NCBI GenBank assembly: GCA_024644775.1
Contig: JAHEHB010000006.1
Coordinates: 1 to 33,839, forward strand
DNA from: Deltaproteobacteria bacterium
Lineage (GTDB): Bacteria > Desulfobacterota > Desulfobacteria > Desulfobacterales > SURF-15
Direction: 5' to 3'
Length of the DNA stretch: 33,839 bases
The position numbers and the translations under genes were made by a program. The notes below the pieces were generated by a model. It saw only the letters and a program-made list of their open reading frames with translations, was not told where the DNA came from and did no database searches. The first letter of the stretch is position 1; each line of letters starts with the position of its first letter. Below are positions 7,980-16,306 of the stretch, piece by piece.

Positions 7980-9926
7980 TCAGGCCGCTTGACTCGCACT
8001 GCGAAATCTCGTCAAAAACCCGGGTAAAACCACAGCCGCCGTAAATAAGAACAACCCGGCGATGTGGGTGTATATATGGGGAAAAAACATTAAAAGCGCG
8101 CTGACAAATATGATGACTCTTTCAACGGGATTGTGAGGTTTATAAGAATAAGCTTCCAATGCGATGGCGATGGACATCAGTCCGATGGCCGTGAAAACGA
8201 CCGTGTCGATTATCTCCAAGGGGGTGCCGTTCAGCAATATCGGCGTGTAAGCATATAGAAAGGGTAACACATACATCCCTTTGGCAACCTTGAAAGCGGT
8301 CAGCGCCGTTTTCAGGGGAGGAGACTTGGCAATGCCGGCTGCCGTATAGGTGGCGATACAGACCGGCGGGGTAATATGGGTATCCTGGCTGAGCCAGAAA
8401 ACAATCAGATGCCCGGTGAGCGTCGGCAACCCCAATTCTCCAAGGGCCGGTGCGGCCAGCACCGCTAACAGGATATAGGCGGATGTGGTCGGCAGCCCCA
8501 TCCCCAAAACCAGAGACGCGATTGCGATGAGGATGATGGCCAAAAACAGGTATCCGTGAGACGCGGATATCAACAGAGCCGAAAAAACCAATGCAATACC
8601 GGACATGGCCACCACCCCGACGATGATACCGGCACAGGCACAGGCGCCGATGACCGGCAGTGCATTTCTGACGCCCCTTTCCATAATGACCACAAGATCG
8701 ATCCCCAGGTCTTTTAGGAAGGTGGACAGGTTTTTGTCTTTCTTGTTTTTGAAGGCGATAAATATCCAAACGAAAAAACAGCTGATGATACCGCTGATGC
8801 CGGCGCGCATGGTCGAATATCCGCCCACCAGATAGTAGATCAATACCGAGATGGGGATCAGATGGAACCAGCCCTCCCGCATCACTTGGCCGAAAGATTT
8901 GACCTCGTCTTTCGACAGTCCCTTTAAGCCTAATTTTTTGGCTTGTAAATCGACATAGCAGTAAACGCTGAAGAAGTATAAAATGGCCGGTATGACTGAG
9001 ACTTTTACGACTTCAAAATAAGTAACCCCCACGAACTCCGCGATTAAGAATGCCCCGGCGCCCATGATGGGGGGCATGAGCTGCCCGCCGGTCGAGGCGG
9101 CCGCTTCAACGGCGGCTGCATAGTGGGATGGATACCCGGTGCGCTTCATCAAAGGGATCGAAAAGGTGCCGGTGGTAACGACATTGGCGACCGCACTGCC
9201 CGATATGGACCCCATAAAACCGCTGCTGACAACCGCGGCTTTTGCAGGTCCGCCCGCGGAACGACCGGTCAGGGAATAGGCCAGGTCGATATAGAAATTG
9301 CCGGCCCCGGAGTGTTCCAAAAAGGACCCGAAAAGAATAAACAGAAAGACAAAGCTTGCAATAACCCCCAGCGGCGGACCCCAGATACCCTGCACCTCAA
9401 GATACATGACGTCAATAATGCGGTGGAACGGCAATCCCCTGTGAACAAGCTCACCCGGCATATAAGGGCCGAAATAGGCATAAAGCAATGCGATAATGCC
9501 TAAAGAGGCCATGGGCCAACCGACGGTTCTGCGAACGGCTTCGATCACAAGAATAATCAGCCCGGCGCCCAATATCATATCAATGGGGAGCACCGGTGAA
9601 AGCAATGACATCCTATGAGCGATGCGATTGTAATCGAAAACGACCCAGCCGATACTGGCCATGGCGAACAGCACCATGGCGATGTCGATAAAATCGACCC
9701 GATCATTCGATTTTTTTGTCTTGGGGTATAGTAATAATATGATCGGCAGACCAAAGAAAAGATGGATCGGTCTCTGTCTCAAAGCTTCAAAACTGCCGAA
9801 TAGGGCGGTATAAATGTGAAACGACGATAAACAGACGGCTAAGATGGTGACCCCGTATTTAAAAAATCCGGAAAGTTCCTTGTGCTTGCTTCTTTTTGCT
9901 TGATCGGTTACGGGCTGACTCCCCAT
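7980..9926 (-). CDS. TRAP transporter permease, fused 4TM-12TM (TAXI type)
   Basis: This 648-residue integral membrane protein fuses the small (DctQ-like) and large (DctM-like) TRAP permease subunits, the usual form in TAXI-type systems. Many hydrophobic helices are seen throughout. Conserved DctM stretches include GSFLEHSGAGNFYIDL near residue 200, SGSAVANVVTTG near 239-250, STGGQLMPPIMGAGAFL near 272-288, and LGMGLPTTSAYILLAVLAAPAL and WLSQDTHITPPVC in the second half. The start is ATG at 9926 after AGGAGGAG. The solute-binding partner is the next gene upstream. TRAP systems use ion gradients to import carboxylates, so this probably brings in the operon's substrate. Confidence 0.94.
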   Translation of the reverse strand: MGSQPVTDQAKRSKHKELSGFFKYGVTILAVCLSSFHIYTALFGSFEALRQRPIHLFFGLPIILLLYPKTKKSNDRVDFIDIAMVLFAMASIGWVVFDYNRIAHRMSLLSPVLPIDMILGAGLIILVIEAVRRTVGWPMASLGIIALLYAYFGPYMPGELVHRGLPFHRIIDVMYLEVQGIWGPPLGVIASFVFLFILFGSFLEHSGAGNFYIDLAYSLTGRSAGGPAKAAVVSSGFMGSISGSAVANVVTTGTFSIPLMKRTGYPSHYAAAVEAAASTGGQLMPPIMGAGAFLIAEFVGVTYFEVVKVSVIPAILYFFSVYCYVDLQAKKLGLKGLSKDEVKSFGQVMREGWFHLIPISVLIYYLVGGYSTMRAGISGIISCFFVWIFIAFKNKKDKNLSTFLKDLGIDLVVIMERGVRNALPVIGACACAGIIVGVVAMSGIALVFSALLISASHGYLFLAIILIAIASLVLGMGLPTTSAYILLAVLAAPALGELGLPTLTGHLIVFWLSQDTHITPPVCIATYTAAGIAKSPPLKTALTAFKVAKGMYVLPFLYAYTPILLNGTPLEIIDTVVFTAIGLMSIAIALEAYSYKPHNPVERVIIFVSALLMFFPHIYTHIAGLFLFTAAVVLPGFLTRFRSASQAA

Positions 9927-10171
9927 TGCTCCTCCTGATAAAAGAAAGCGGTGCGGACCGTAAAACTAAACACTGGTTGATTGAAGATGTCCTGTCTTGC
10001 CGGTGGTGAGGCAAATCGAAATGCGAAGACTTCAATTGAGCAAAGCAGACACAGACCGTCGTGTCAATCGGTTGAATATAAAAAATCACCGAATTCTGCC
10101 GCCGCTCTTTCGGGTGTTGCTTTAAAAAGGACCCGGAAGCGGCCGGATTTCCAGGCCCTCATAGCGAATGA
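9927..10171. other. 245-base spacer between the TAXI gene and the TRAP permease
   Basis: No gene is supported here; both strands give only short, low-quality frames. On the minus strand a TTGACA occurs at about 10058-10063, but no convincing -10 follows, so a secondary promoter is possible but unproven. GC-rich inverted segments near 10125-10155 are too short to call a terminator. The spacer may hold an mRNA-processing or attenuation signal that keeps the binding protein in excess over the permease, as is common in such operons, but the sequence does not prove it. Confidence 0.4.
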
Positions 10172-11173
10172 CTATTTTATTGCGCCAACTTCCTTGAAAT
10201 ATCTTTCCGCACCCGGATGCAATTGGATGCCGAGCCCTTCAATTGCGGTTTGATGGGTAAAATCCCCGAACAGCACATGGACTTTGGTCAGATACTCCTT
10301 TTTTTCGAACATGATTTTAACAATTTCATATACCACATCGTCCGGCAGATCCGTGGTGGTGAACAGCACATTGGGCATGGTAATCGTATTAACATCCTCG
10401 GTCTGACCTTCGTATGTTTTGGCAGGTATGACGGTTCGTTTTGTTCCCCATTCTTTTTTCATGATAGCTGCAGCTTCGTCATCAACATTGAGAAATCTGG
10501 TTTTCCGGGCAAGACAGGCTTCCATCGTTGCGGAATTGGGAACCTGAGTGTGCATGATAAACCCATCGATGTGTTTATCCCGGTATTGGGACAACTGATG
10601 ACCTTGTCCGCCGTAATCGAGTTTCCAACCCCAGTCCTTTAAGGTATCGACCGGTGCGCCGTATGCTGCCATGAGTTTGTTGAAAATAAACTCGCTGCTG
10701 GTCCCGACCTTATTGGGTCCGAACCTTAACTTCATTTTGTCATTTACGATTTGGCGGATCGATTCGACGCCGGAATCTTCCGCAACCGCATAATGTAACG
10801 CCTGGTCGAAAATTTTGCATATTGCTCTTAATTTCGGATACTTGGTATCATAAGGCTTCTCCCCTTTTTGTGCCAGGATGAGAAAAGACGACTGGGTCAG
10901 ACCCATATCCGCTTCATCCATACCAACCCGTGCCGGATTTAAAACGCCACCGCCTGGAACGGCACCGGCCCTGAAACCATATTGTTTAATTTTAGGATTG
11001 ATAATATTTGCAATGCCGCCGCCGATGGGATACCAGCCGCCGCCGACACCCCCCGTTGTAATGGTCAGGCTCTGGACACGTGCCGCCCTAGCACTATTGA
11101 TCGATCCGACCACGAACACAAATACGAACAGGCTAACGAGTAGTATTAATTTTTTGCTTTTTACAATTATCAT
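10172..11173 (-). CDS. TAXI family TRAP transporter solute-binding protein
   Basis: This 333-residue periplasmic protein begins with a basic N-terminus and a hydrophobic signal stretch (about residues 8-25), with a likely cleavage after ARA near 30. The mature part starts with RVQSLTITTGGVGGGWYPIGG, matching the TAXI (TRAP-associated extracytoplasmic immunogenic) family, where GG.YYP.G is typical. The start chosen is ATG at 11173, six bases after GGAGG. A longer frame to 11245 overlaps the regulator gene and would bury the signal peptide. It is the first transport gene after the GntR regulator, and 245 bases separate it from the permease. The ligand is unknown; TAXI proteins bind glutamate, 2-oxo acids and similar carboxylates. 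Confidence 0.92.
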   Translation of the reverse strand: MIIVKSKKLILLVSLFVFVFVVGSINSARAARVQSLTITTGGVGGGWYPIGGGIANIINPKIKQYGFRAGAVPGGGVLNPARVGMDEADMGLTQSSFLILAQKGEKPYDTKYPKLRAICKIFDQALHYAVAEDSGVESIRQIVNDKMKLRFGPNKVGTSSEFIFNKLMAAYGAPVDTLKDWGWKLDYGGQGHQLSQYRDKHIDGFIMHTQVPNSATMEACLARKTRFLNVDDEAAAIMKKEWGTKRTVIPAKTYEGQTEDVNTITMPNVLFTTTDLPDDVVYEIVKIMFEKKEYLTKVHVLFGDFTHQTAIEGLGIQLHPGAERYFKEVGAIK

Positions 11174-11241
11174 GATAAACCTCCATACGTTAGAGTTTTG
11201 CAATGATTCGTGAGATGGTTCTGATTTTAATTTCTGTTCTA

Positions 11242-11910
11242 TCACCTCCCTTCTTTGGATTTCATCTCGGTGATAATTCTTTCCATACTTCCCATCGTAT
11301 GGCTTTCCACTAAAGTTCTCACCTTATTTCCGTCTTTTTTAATAAAGGCTTCGTAGATTTCTTTGTGCTCTTTCACAGATAGCTGCGGACGCGTTTTATA
11401 ATTAACGGATGTCCATCGAACCTGTTTCACTCTTATGTCATAGAGTCCAATCAGTTTTCTATTCGGGGAGCAATGAACGATATGGTCATGAAATTCATTA
11501 TTCAATTTTATTAATTTTTTATAATTAGGTGGGCTTAGATAGTTGTACATCTCGTTAAGAATGGACTTAAGTTTTTTAAAATCTCGTTCTGTGGCATTAT
11601 CGACCGCTTGTTTTGCAGCATAGGCTTCGATAACGTTTTTTATTTCATAGATTTCGCGAAACTCTTCAAGGCTGAATTCAGCCACCTCTCTGCCCAGATG
11701 GTTTTTGCGCAATAAATTGACGTCTTCCAGGCGCAGCAACGCCTCACGTGCCGGGGCACGGCTGACATTAAATTCGTTTGCTACACTCGCTTCGCTTAAT
11801 TTCGTTCCAGGTTCCAATTTGCCGGTTAATATCTGATTTTCAATGATATCAATGATTTTATCAACCAAGGTTTCACGGTGAACTGTCAAGTTGTGTGTAT
11901 TCTTTTCCAT
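11242..11910 (-). CDS. GntR family regulator, FCD (FadR-like) subfamily
   Basis: This 222-residue protein has an N-terminal winged helix-turn-helix (about residues 12-80, with PGTKLSEASVANEFNVSRAP and REALLRLE) and a C-terminal all-helical FCD ligand domain (about 85-215). In the FCD domain NNEFHDHIVHCSPN near 131-144 and the later ESH carry the usual metal-binding acidic and histidine residues. FCD regulators sense carboxylates, and this one begins the 11910-1 operon, so it probably represses or activates it. The start ATG at 11910 has no clear Shine-Dalgarno sequence. A 12-base perfect palindrome and a TTGACA element lie about 60-80 bases upstream. Confidence 0.93.
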   Translation of the reverse strand: MEKNTHNLTVHRETLVDKIIDIIENQILTGKLEPGTKLSEASVANEFNVSRAPAREALLRLEDVNLLRKNHLGREVAEFSLEEFREIYEIKNVIEAYAAKQAVDNATERDFKKLKSILNEMYNYLSPPNYKKLIKLNNEFHDHIVHCSPNRKLIGLYDIRVKQVRWTSVNYKTRPQLSVKEHKEIYEAFIKKDGNKVRTLVESHTMGSMERIITEMKSKEGR

Positions 11911-11969
11911 TTTTCTATTGATTCTTTAAAATAATTATATTAGATTTTTATTCTAAATTACCATGCCAC

Positions 11970-11988
11970 CATACTAGTATGTTGTCAA
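11970..11988 (-). promoter_or_regulatory. Candidate promoter -35 with adjoining palindromic operator of the GntR-led operon
   Basis: Reading the minus strand, TTGACA occupies 11988-11983 and is followed at once by the perfect 12-base palindrome CATACTAGTATG at 11981-11970. The -10 would fall near 11965-11960 (CATGGT, a weak match). An alternative TATAAT is at 11939-11934 without a good -35. A palindrome between -35 and -10, upstream of a GntR-type regulator gene, fits autoregulation. The arrangement is seen directly; the function is inferred. Confidence 0.45.
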
Positions 11989-12083
11989 GTGATGAGAGCG
12001 ATTCTTTTTCAATATTATGAAGCGGCAGCTTGGGGAAATTAGAATTTGAAAGGTAGTCGTCAAAGTGAGTTTTATTAGAAACG

Positions 12084-12109
12084 CTCCGCCGCCGGTGGCG
12101 GATCCGGAG
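12084..12109 (-). terminator. Candidate terminator hairpin behind the 12212-13261 dehydrogenase
   Basis: On the minus strand CTCCG, GAT, CCGCC, ACC, GGCGG, CGGAG form an imperfect stem with a GAT bulge and a three-base loop. It is followed by CGTTTCTAATAAAA, so the T run is poor. It lies about 100 bases downstream of the dehydrogenase stop. It may be a weak or factor-assisted terminator that separates the two minus-strand runs. Confidence 0.4.
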
Positions 12110-12211
12110 AGATGTCAGCGATCATGGGAAAAATTATACGGGGTTATACTTGAAATTGTTTTATAAAAACAGGAAATTTAGGGATTCACGAAGATTTGTT
12201 CTTTCAATGTA

Positions 12212-13261
12212 TCAGTAGCCACGCTCCCAATCGATCACGTTCGTCAAAGGGTAGTCATTTATATAGGAACGCAGGTTATCACAAAACAGTTCGATGCCGC
12301 GATGCTGTGATCTCTCAGTTCCGCTGGAGATATGGGGGGTGATAAGAACGCGTTCATTGTTCCAGAGACGGGGGTCTGGTTCGTGCTCAAACTCGTCGGC
12401 ATAGACATCGAGAGCAACACCGCGGAGCTTTCCCGTTGCGAGCGCTTCAATGAGTGCTTCTTCGTCGATGATTTCTCCGCGAGCCACGTTGACTAAAATG
12501 GTACCCGGTTTCATGGCCGTGAAGGTTTCTCGGTCAATCAGGTTTGTGGTCTCCGGTGTCCATTGACAGCAAACGGAAACAAAGTCACTCTCGCCAAGAA
12601 GCTCATGAAGAAGGTTGGGACCTTCGAGACGGCTAAACTCGGACGGCGGAGCGGTTTCTGACGACGCACAGCGCTGAGTTCCAACAACGCGCATACCCGC
12701 CCCAGCACATAACCGTGCGATATTGCGGCCAATACCGCCGGTTCCTACAATACACACTGTTTTGCCCTGTAGCAGTATCGGACGATACGTGCGGTGATCG
12801 AATTGGTGGTGCCTCTGATCGCGGTATGCCAGATGGAGCCCTCTTGCGAAGTGAAGAAAACCGGCTAAAACGTATTCGGCCATGGGATGCGTGTCGCCGT
12901 AACCACGTGATGTTGTCACCATGACGTCACTGCCCCACAGGTCGCCCCTGCGAAGGTTGCTGGCTCCGGCCGGCAGTTGGTGAAACCAGCGAAGGCGCGG
13001 CGCCCTGGCACGCAGCTCCATCGGAAATGGCCACCCGCCCAAAATGATTTCTGCGGTAGCAAGAAGTCGGTCACGGTCCTCGCGCGTACTCGCCGGATTT
13101 TTGTGATTTTCGAGGTAGCGTTGCACGGTCCACTCCGGCCATGTTTCCCGAATCTCATCATCGAACCATCCCCGGGCATCAATGACATTCACCTGTGGGT
13201 CCACCGCAGCAATTCGTGCGAGAGTTTCATCGGTAATAGGTTGGATAACTAATACTTCCAT
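12212..13261 (-). CDS. D-2-hydroxyacid dehydrogenase
   Basis: This 349-residue protein has the D-isomer 2-hydroxyacid dehydrogenase fold. The NAD-binding motif is G173-T-G-G-I-G178, and the catalytic residues are R261 (VARGE), E290 (DVYADE) and H310 (ITPHIS). The substrate domain is more diverged than in the other two copies of this window, and in place of the common VFxxEP there is VYADEFEHEPDP. The start ATG at 13261 has no strong ribosome-binding site. It follows another dehydrogenase gene after 52 bases on the same strand. The reaction is interconversion of a 2-hydroxy and a 2-oxo acid with NAD(P); the substrate is unknown. Confidence 0.88.
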   Translation of the reverse strand: MEVLVIQPITDETLARIAAVDPQVNVIDARGWFDDEIRETWPEWTVQRYLENHKNPASTREDRDRLLATAEIILGGWPFPMELRARAPRLRWFHQLPAGASNLRRGDLWGSDVMVTTSRGYGDTHPMAEYVLAGFLHFARGLHLAYRDQRHHQFDHRTYRPILLQGKTVCIVGTGGIGRNIARLCAGAGMRVVGTQRCASSETAPPSEFSRLEGPNLLHELLGESDFVSVCCQWTPETTNLIDRETFTAMKPGTILVNVARGEIIDEEALIEALATGKLRGVALDVYADEFEHEPDPRLWNNERVLITPHISSGTERSQHRGIELFCDNLRSYINDYPLTNVIDWERGY

Positions 13262-13313
13262 TGTTTCGCTGATTCTGTGTGTAAAACCGAATCGGTCACC
13301 GACGTCGAATTTT

Positions 13314-14273
13314 CTATTTCATCGATACTAAAACACGGATCGGTTGGCCATTCAACCATGCTGCGACGTCCTCCGCTGCCTGTTTGAAAAAAATCTGAAA
13401 ATTTTCTCTGGTAACATATCCCATATGGGGTGTGATCACGGTATTATGCAGGGTCAAAAACGGATGGTCTGGTGGCAACGGTTCCGTTTCAAATACGTCG
13501 ATCCCGGCACCGGCAATCTGTCCGGTTTGAAGCGCCTCAATAAGTGCTCTTTCGTCAATGATGGGTCCCCTTGAAGTATTGACAATACAGGCCGTTGGTT
13601 TCATCAACCCGATCTCGTGAGCCCCGATCAGTCCTTGTGTCCTTTCACTCAACACCAGATGAATGGAGATGATGTCAGAGCCTGCCAGCAGTTCGTCTTT
13701 CGGCGAATGTACGGCCCCCGCTTCAGACGCTCGGCTCTCGGTCATGTTCTGGCTCCATGCCAAGATCTTCATCCCGAATGCCAGTCCCACCCGGGCGACT
13801 TGTGTACCCAGACGGCCAAGGCCCAAAACTCCCAGGGTCTTACCGTTAAGCTCTGTGCCGATTTCCCCTCCCCACCGGCCCTCTCGGACGGAATGATCCG
13901 TCTGTGGAATTTTTTTCAACAACGCCAAGATCAACCCCCAGGTGTGTTCGGCTGCCGCACCTTTCCCCGAATCAGTGCCACAAACCACTACCTCTCTTTC
14001 CAAACAGGCGGCAAGGTCGATGGAACGATTCCGTTGCCCCGTGGTGACGAGTAATTTAAGGTTTGGGAGTTTTTCGATCAGGCTGCGGAAAAAGGGGGTG
14101 CGTTCCCGCATGATGACCAAGATCTCATAGGGCATCAGTCGTTTTACAAGAGAGTTTTCCTCATCAAGGTGATCCGTGTGTACGTCGATGCGGACCTCAG
14201 TGGGAAGGCAGTCCCAATCCCCCAACTTCAATGCAAGTTCTTCATAGTCGTCTATAATTGCAAGTCGTCTCAT
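13314..14273 (-). CDS. D-2-hydroxyacid dehydrogenase family protein
   Basis: This 319-residue protein shows the glycine motif G151-L-G-R-L-G156 and the catalytic set R235 (TSRGP), E264 (DVFETEP) and H283 (TPHMG). The coenzyme side has W173-S-Q after the second strand, where NADP-preferring enzymes often carry S/R; that is only a hint. The start is ATG at 14273 after AGGAG. It is upstream of another dehydrogenase (12212-13261) and downstream of an Ldh-type oxidoreductase, so three hydroxyacid oxidoreductases lie together on this strand. The type is clear, the substrate is not. Confidence 0.9.
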   Translation of the reverse strand: MRRLAIIDDYEELALKLGDWDCLPTEVRIDVHTDHLDEENSLVKRLMPYEILVIMRERTPFFRSLIEKLPNLKLLVTTGQRNRSIDLAACLEREVVVCGTDSGKGAAAEHTWGLILALLKKIPQTDHSVREGRWGGEIGTELNGKTLGVLGLGRLGTQVARVGLAFGMKILAWSQNMTESRASEAGAVHSPKDELLAGSDIISIHLVLSERTQGLIGAHEIGLMKPTACIVNTSRGPIIDERALIEALQTGQIAGAGIDVFETEPLPPDHPFLTLHNTVITPHMGYVTRENFQIFFKQAAEDVAAWLNGQPIRVLVSMK

Positions 14274-14451
14274 ATCTCCTATCTATCCTGAAATTTGAGG
14301 AGTTTCCTTAACGCCGATTACGGTAGATATAGCACGGCGGAACGCGGCCGGCAAGTCGACTATGCTGCCTCCTTATTATCAGGTCGGGTAAACTATCAAA
14401 AATGGATAAATCCGACCGTTGTCTGCGATGAGATTATCTCTTTGACATTTC

Positions 14452-14697
14452 CTATTCACATTTATTAATAGGAGGTAATCCCTTTCGGGCAAATTTTTGG
14501 AATGTATGGCAATCGGGTGGCGCCACACCTCTTGAAACTCCAAAAGTGTGTGTGACCTCACCCACATAGAGGTTGCCTTTGGAATCCACCGCGAGTGTAT
14601 GGGGTGCAAGGAAATTGCCGGGGGCGCCATTGATCCAGCGCAGCAGCAGGTTCCCATTTCGATCAAAAATGCTTATCTGCCCCGGTAAATCGTTCAT
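14452..14697 (-). pseudogene. C-terminal remnant of an NHL-repeat (peptidylglycine lyase-like) protein
   Basis: The 81-residue frame starting at ATG 14697 reads GQISIFDRNGNLLLRW, then APHTLAVDSKGNLYVGEV near residues 30-47 and HTFQKFARK near the end. This is the last NHL/six-bladed-propeller repeat of proteins often annotated as peptidyl-alpha-hydroxyglycine alpha-amidating lyase. Full-length relatives are about 300 residues or more, so most of the protein is missing. Its ATG overlaps the stop codon of the preceding Ldh-type gene (TGATG), so it may still be translated by coupling. No upstream part of the propeller is found in any frame, so I call it a remnant produced by deletion. Confidence 0.65.
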
Positions 14698-15740
14698 CAA
14701 TCTCCCATCACCCTTTCGGCATCGACCCCCACATCTTTGGCGGTTTCCAGCAATGCATCCCAAAAGACATCGTCTAAGGGAATGCCTTCTTTTAAGCGTT
14801 TTTCTCTGGTGCGATTTTCTATTTCACCGGGAATAAATACTTCCTCAACATCCGGTACGGTGTCGGACGCCTTAAGATGTTTGATGAAGGCAGCCGACCG
14901 TTCCTTGAATTCATTTATCGGAACGAACCCGGCGGGATTGATGGCCATGTAGAAATGACCGTATCCAATGGAATCGTGGCTGCACCCGGAGCCGAGTCCT
15001 CCGGTAATGGCCTCGAGAACAACCGCCAGCCCATAACCCTTGTAGGTTCCAAACGGCAGCAGAGTCCCCTGGTTTCCTTCGAAGTACTTTTTGGGGTCGG
15101 TGGTGGGCTGTCCCTCGGGATCGAGAATCCATCCTTCGGGAACGCTTTCACCCCTTACCGCTTTTACTCCCAGGTGTCCGCGGGAAGTGTAAGTCATGGA
15201 AATGTCCAAATTAATCGGCGCGGAGTTAGCCGCGGGAACCGCAATGGACATCGGGTTGATGCCCAATACTTTTGAGTTTCCCCCCCAGGCGGCCACACGG
15301 GGGCCCCGGGTGGCATGAGCAACACCGATCATATCCTTTTGTGCGGCCAATTCACTGTAATAATAGAGCGCACCGATATGATCGTCTCCACCTCTTGAAT
15401 TGTAGGTTCCCACGGCACCGATCCAATTCTGTTCGGCTTTCTCGATGGCTTTTTCCATGGCCTTTTTGCCGGCAATGAAACCAAAATTATTGTTCACATC
15501 CAACAGCGCAGTGGTGGGGGTCTCTTTGATGACCTTTATGGTTGCCCCCGGAACAATATCGCCGATTTTTATTTCCTCGATATATCGCGGTAAATTTCTG
15601 ATCCCATGGGAGTCAACGCCTCGAAGATTGGCTCTGACAATAATATCGGCGACGATTTCAGAATCGCCAGGGGGAGTTCCTGCGGCTTTTAAGATGTTTA
15701 CGCACAATTCTTTTAATGGTTCGGCTTTGATAGTTGGCAT
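14697..15740 (-). CDS. Ldh family (malate / L-sulfolactate / L-lactate type) oxidoreductase
   Basis: This 347-residue protein is of the type-2 malate/L-lactate dehydrogenase family, which uses NAD(P) with a fold distinct from Rossmann dehydrogenases. Typical motifs are R40-GVDSHG46 followed by LPRY, NPMSIAVPA near 163-171, LDISMT near 179-184 and KGYGLAVVLEAITGGLGSG near 226-244. The usual N-S-x-H-F-G segment appears as NSRGGDDHIG at 114-123, three residues longer, with H121 as likely catalytic base. The start is ATG at 15740 after AAGGAGAG. The C-terminus is of normal length although the stop overlaps a gene remnant. The substrate is probably an L-2-hydroxy acid. Confidence 0.87.
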   Translation of the reverse strand: MPTIKAEPLKELCVNILKAAGTPPGDSEIVADIIVRANLRGVDSHGIRNLPRYIEEIKIGDIVPGATIKVIKETPTTALLDVNNNFGFIAGKKAMEKAIEKAEQNWIGAVGTYNSRGGDDHIGALYYYSELAAQKDMIGVAHATRGPRVAAWGGNSKVLGINPMSIAVPAANSAPINLDISMTYTSRGHLGVKAVRGESVPEGWILDPEGQPTTDPKKYFEGNQGTLLPFGTYKGYGLAVVLEAITGGLGSGCSHDSIGYGHFYMAINPAGFVPINEFKERSAAFIKHLKASDTVPDVEEVFIPGEIENRTREKRLKEGIPLDDVFWDALLETAKDVGVDAERVMGD

Positions 15741-15874
15741 GATTGGTTTCTCTCCTTTCGATTAATAACCGGCCCCGACGACACTGATGGTGGATTGGCT
15801 GGCTCCGAATATTCCGGGGAGCTTTTTACCATTTGAACGGTCGTCCGAAAAATTCTTCCGTCATCGGCTCTCCC

Positions 15875-16250
15875 TTATTCGTCCGTGACATTATATACAT
15901 GAACATGTTGTCCCATACGAATATCTGACATGGCCTTTCCGATGACGTCCCCGTATTTTACAATGGGCATTCCCTCCTGTATTTTCGTTAACGAAATTTT
16001 ATGCCCGATGGGAATCGGATCCAAAACCTTCTCTTTCGTATCGGTTTCAATGGCTGTGCGCAAATCGGTTTCTACCGTTTGAATGATGGCGAGGTTTTCC
16101 ATAAACTGTTCCGGAAAAACGGTAGGTATGGCAATGACCGCGTTCTCGTCACCGACTATGATGTCGCCCGGCGCGACCCGCACGCCGCCGATTTCGATAG
16201 GAATATTGCAGACTGTAGGTCTTCTGGTCGATCGGTCTTGATGTTGTCAT
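15875..16250 (-). pseudogene. Truncated RraA-like gene joined to a UxaA-type SAF domain
   Basis: The reading frame 15875-16183 encodes the end of an RraA-like aldolase (residues 1-48, including VAPGDIIVGDEN and FMENL..I..VET), running directly into the second half of a UxaA/altronate-dehydratase N-terminal SAF domain (about 54-98: IPIGHKISL, VKYGDVIGKA, GQHVHVYN). The RraA core with its G-G-x-R-D motif is missing. A good AAGGAG followed by ATG at 16250 remains upstream, but that start reads a different frame, which stops after about 33 codons. The RraA part closely resembles the intact copy at 7242-7913. Both partners are truncated, so a functional enzyme is unlikely; a small SAF-domain protein from GTG 16183 is conceivable. 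Confidence 0.68.
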
Positions 16251-16306
16251 GATGGCCATCTCCTTATTTCATCATAAGATAGGAGAAAACGATTCGGAGA
16301 AGGAGA

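Larger units (their letters stand above)
11911..12211. other. Intergenic region between the regulator-led operon and the dehydrogenase gene
   Basis: No coding sequence is supported. The part near the regulator is AT-rich and carries the palindrome and promoter elements listed separately. The part nearer 12212 carries a GC-rich hairpin that probably ends the upstream dehydrogenase transcript. The rest holds nothing recognisable. Confidence 0.6.

Noticed and set aside
8140..8769. 209-codon minus-strand frame in another frame of the TRAP permease gene
   Set aside because: It overlaps a highly conserved membrane protein frame and is rich in R, H and G as shadow frames are.
14379..14666. 95-codon minus-strand frame overlapping the NHL remnant in another frame
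   Set aside because: Only the other frame shows NHL-repeat sequence; this one is a shadow.
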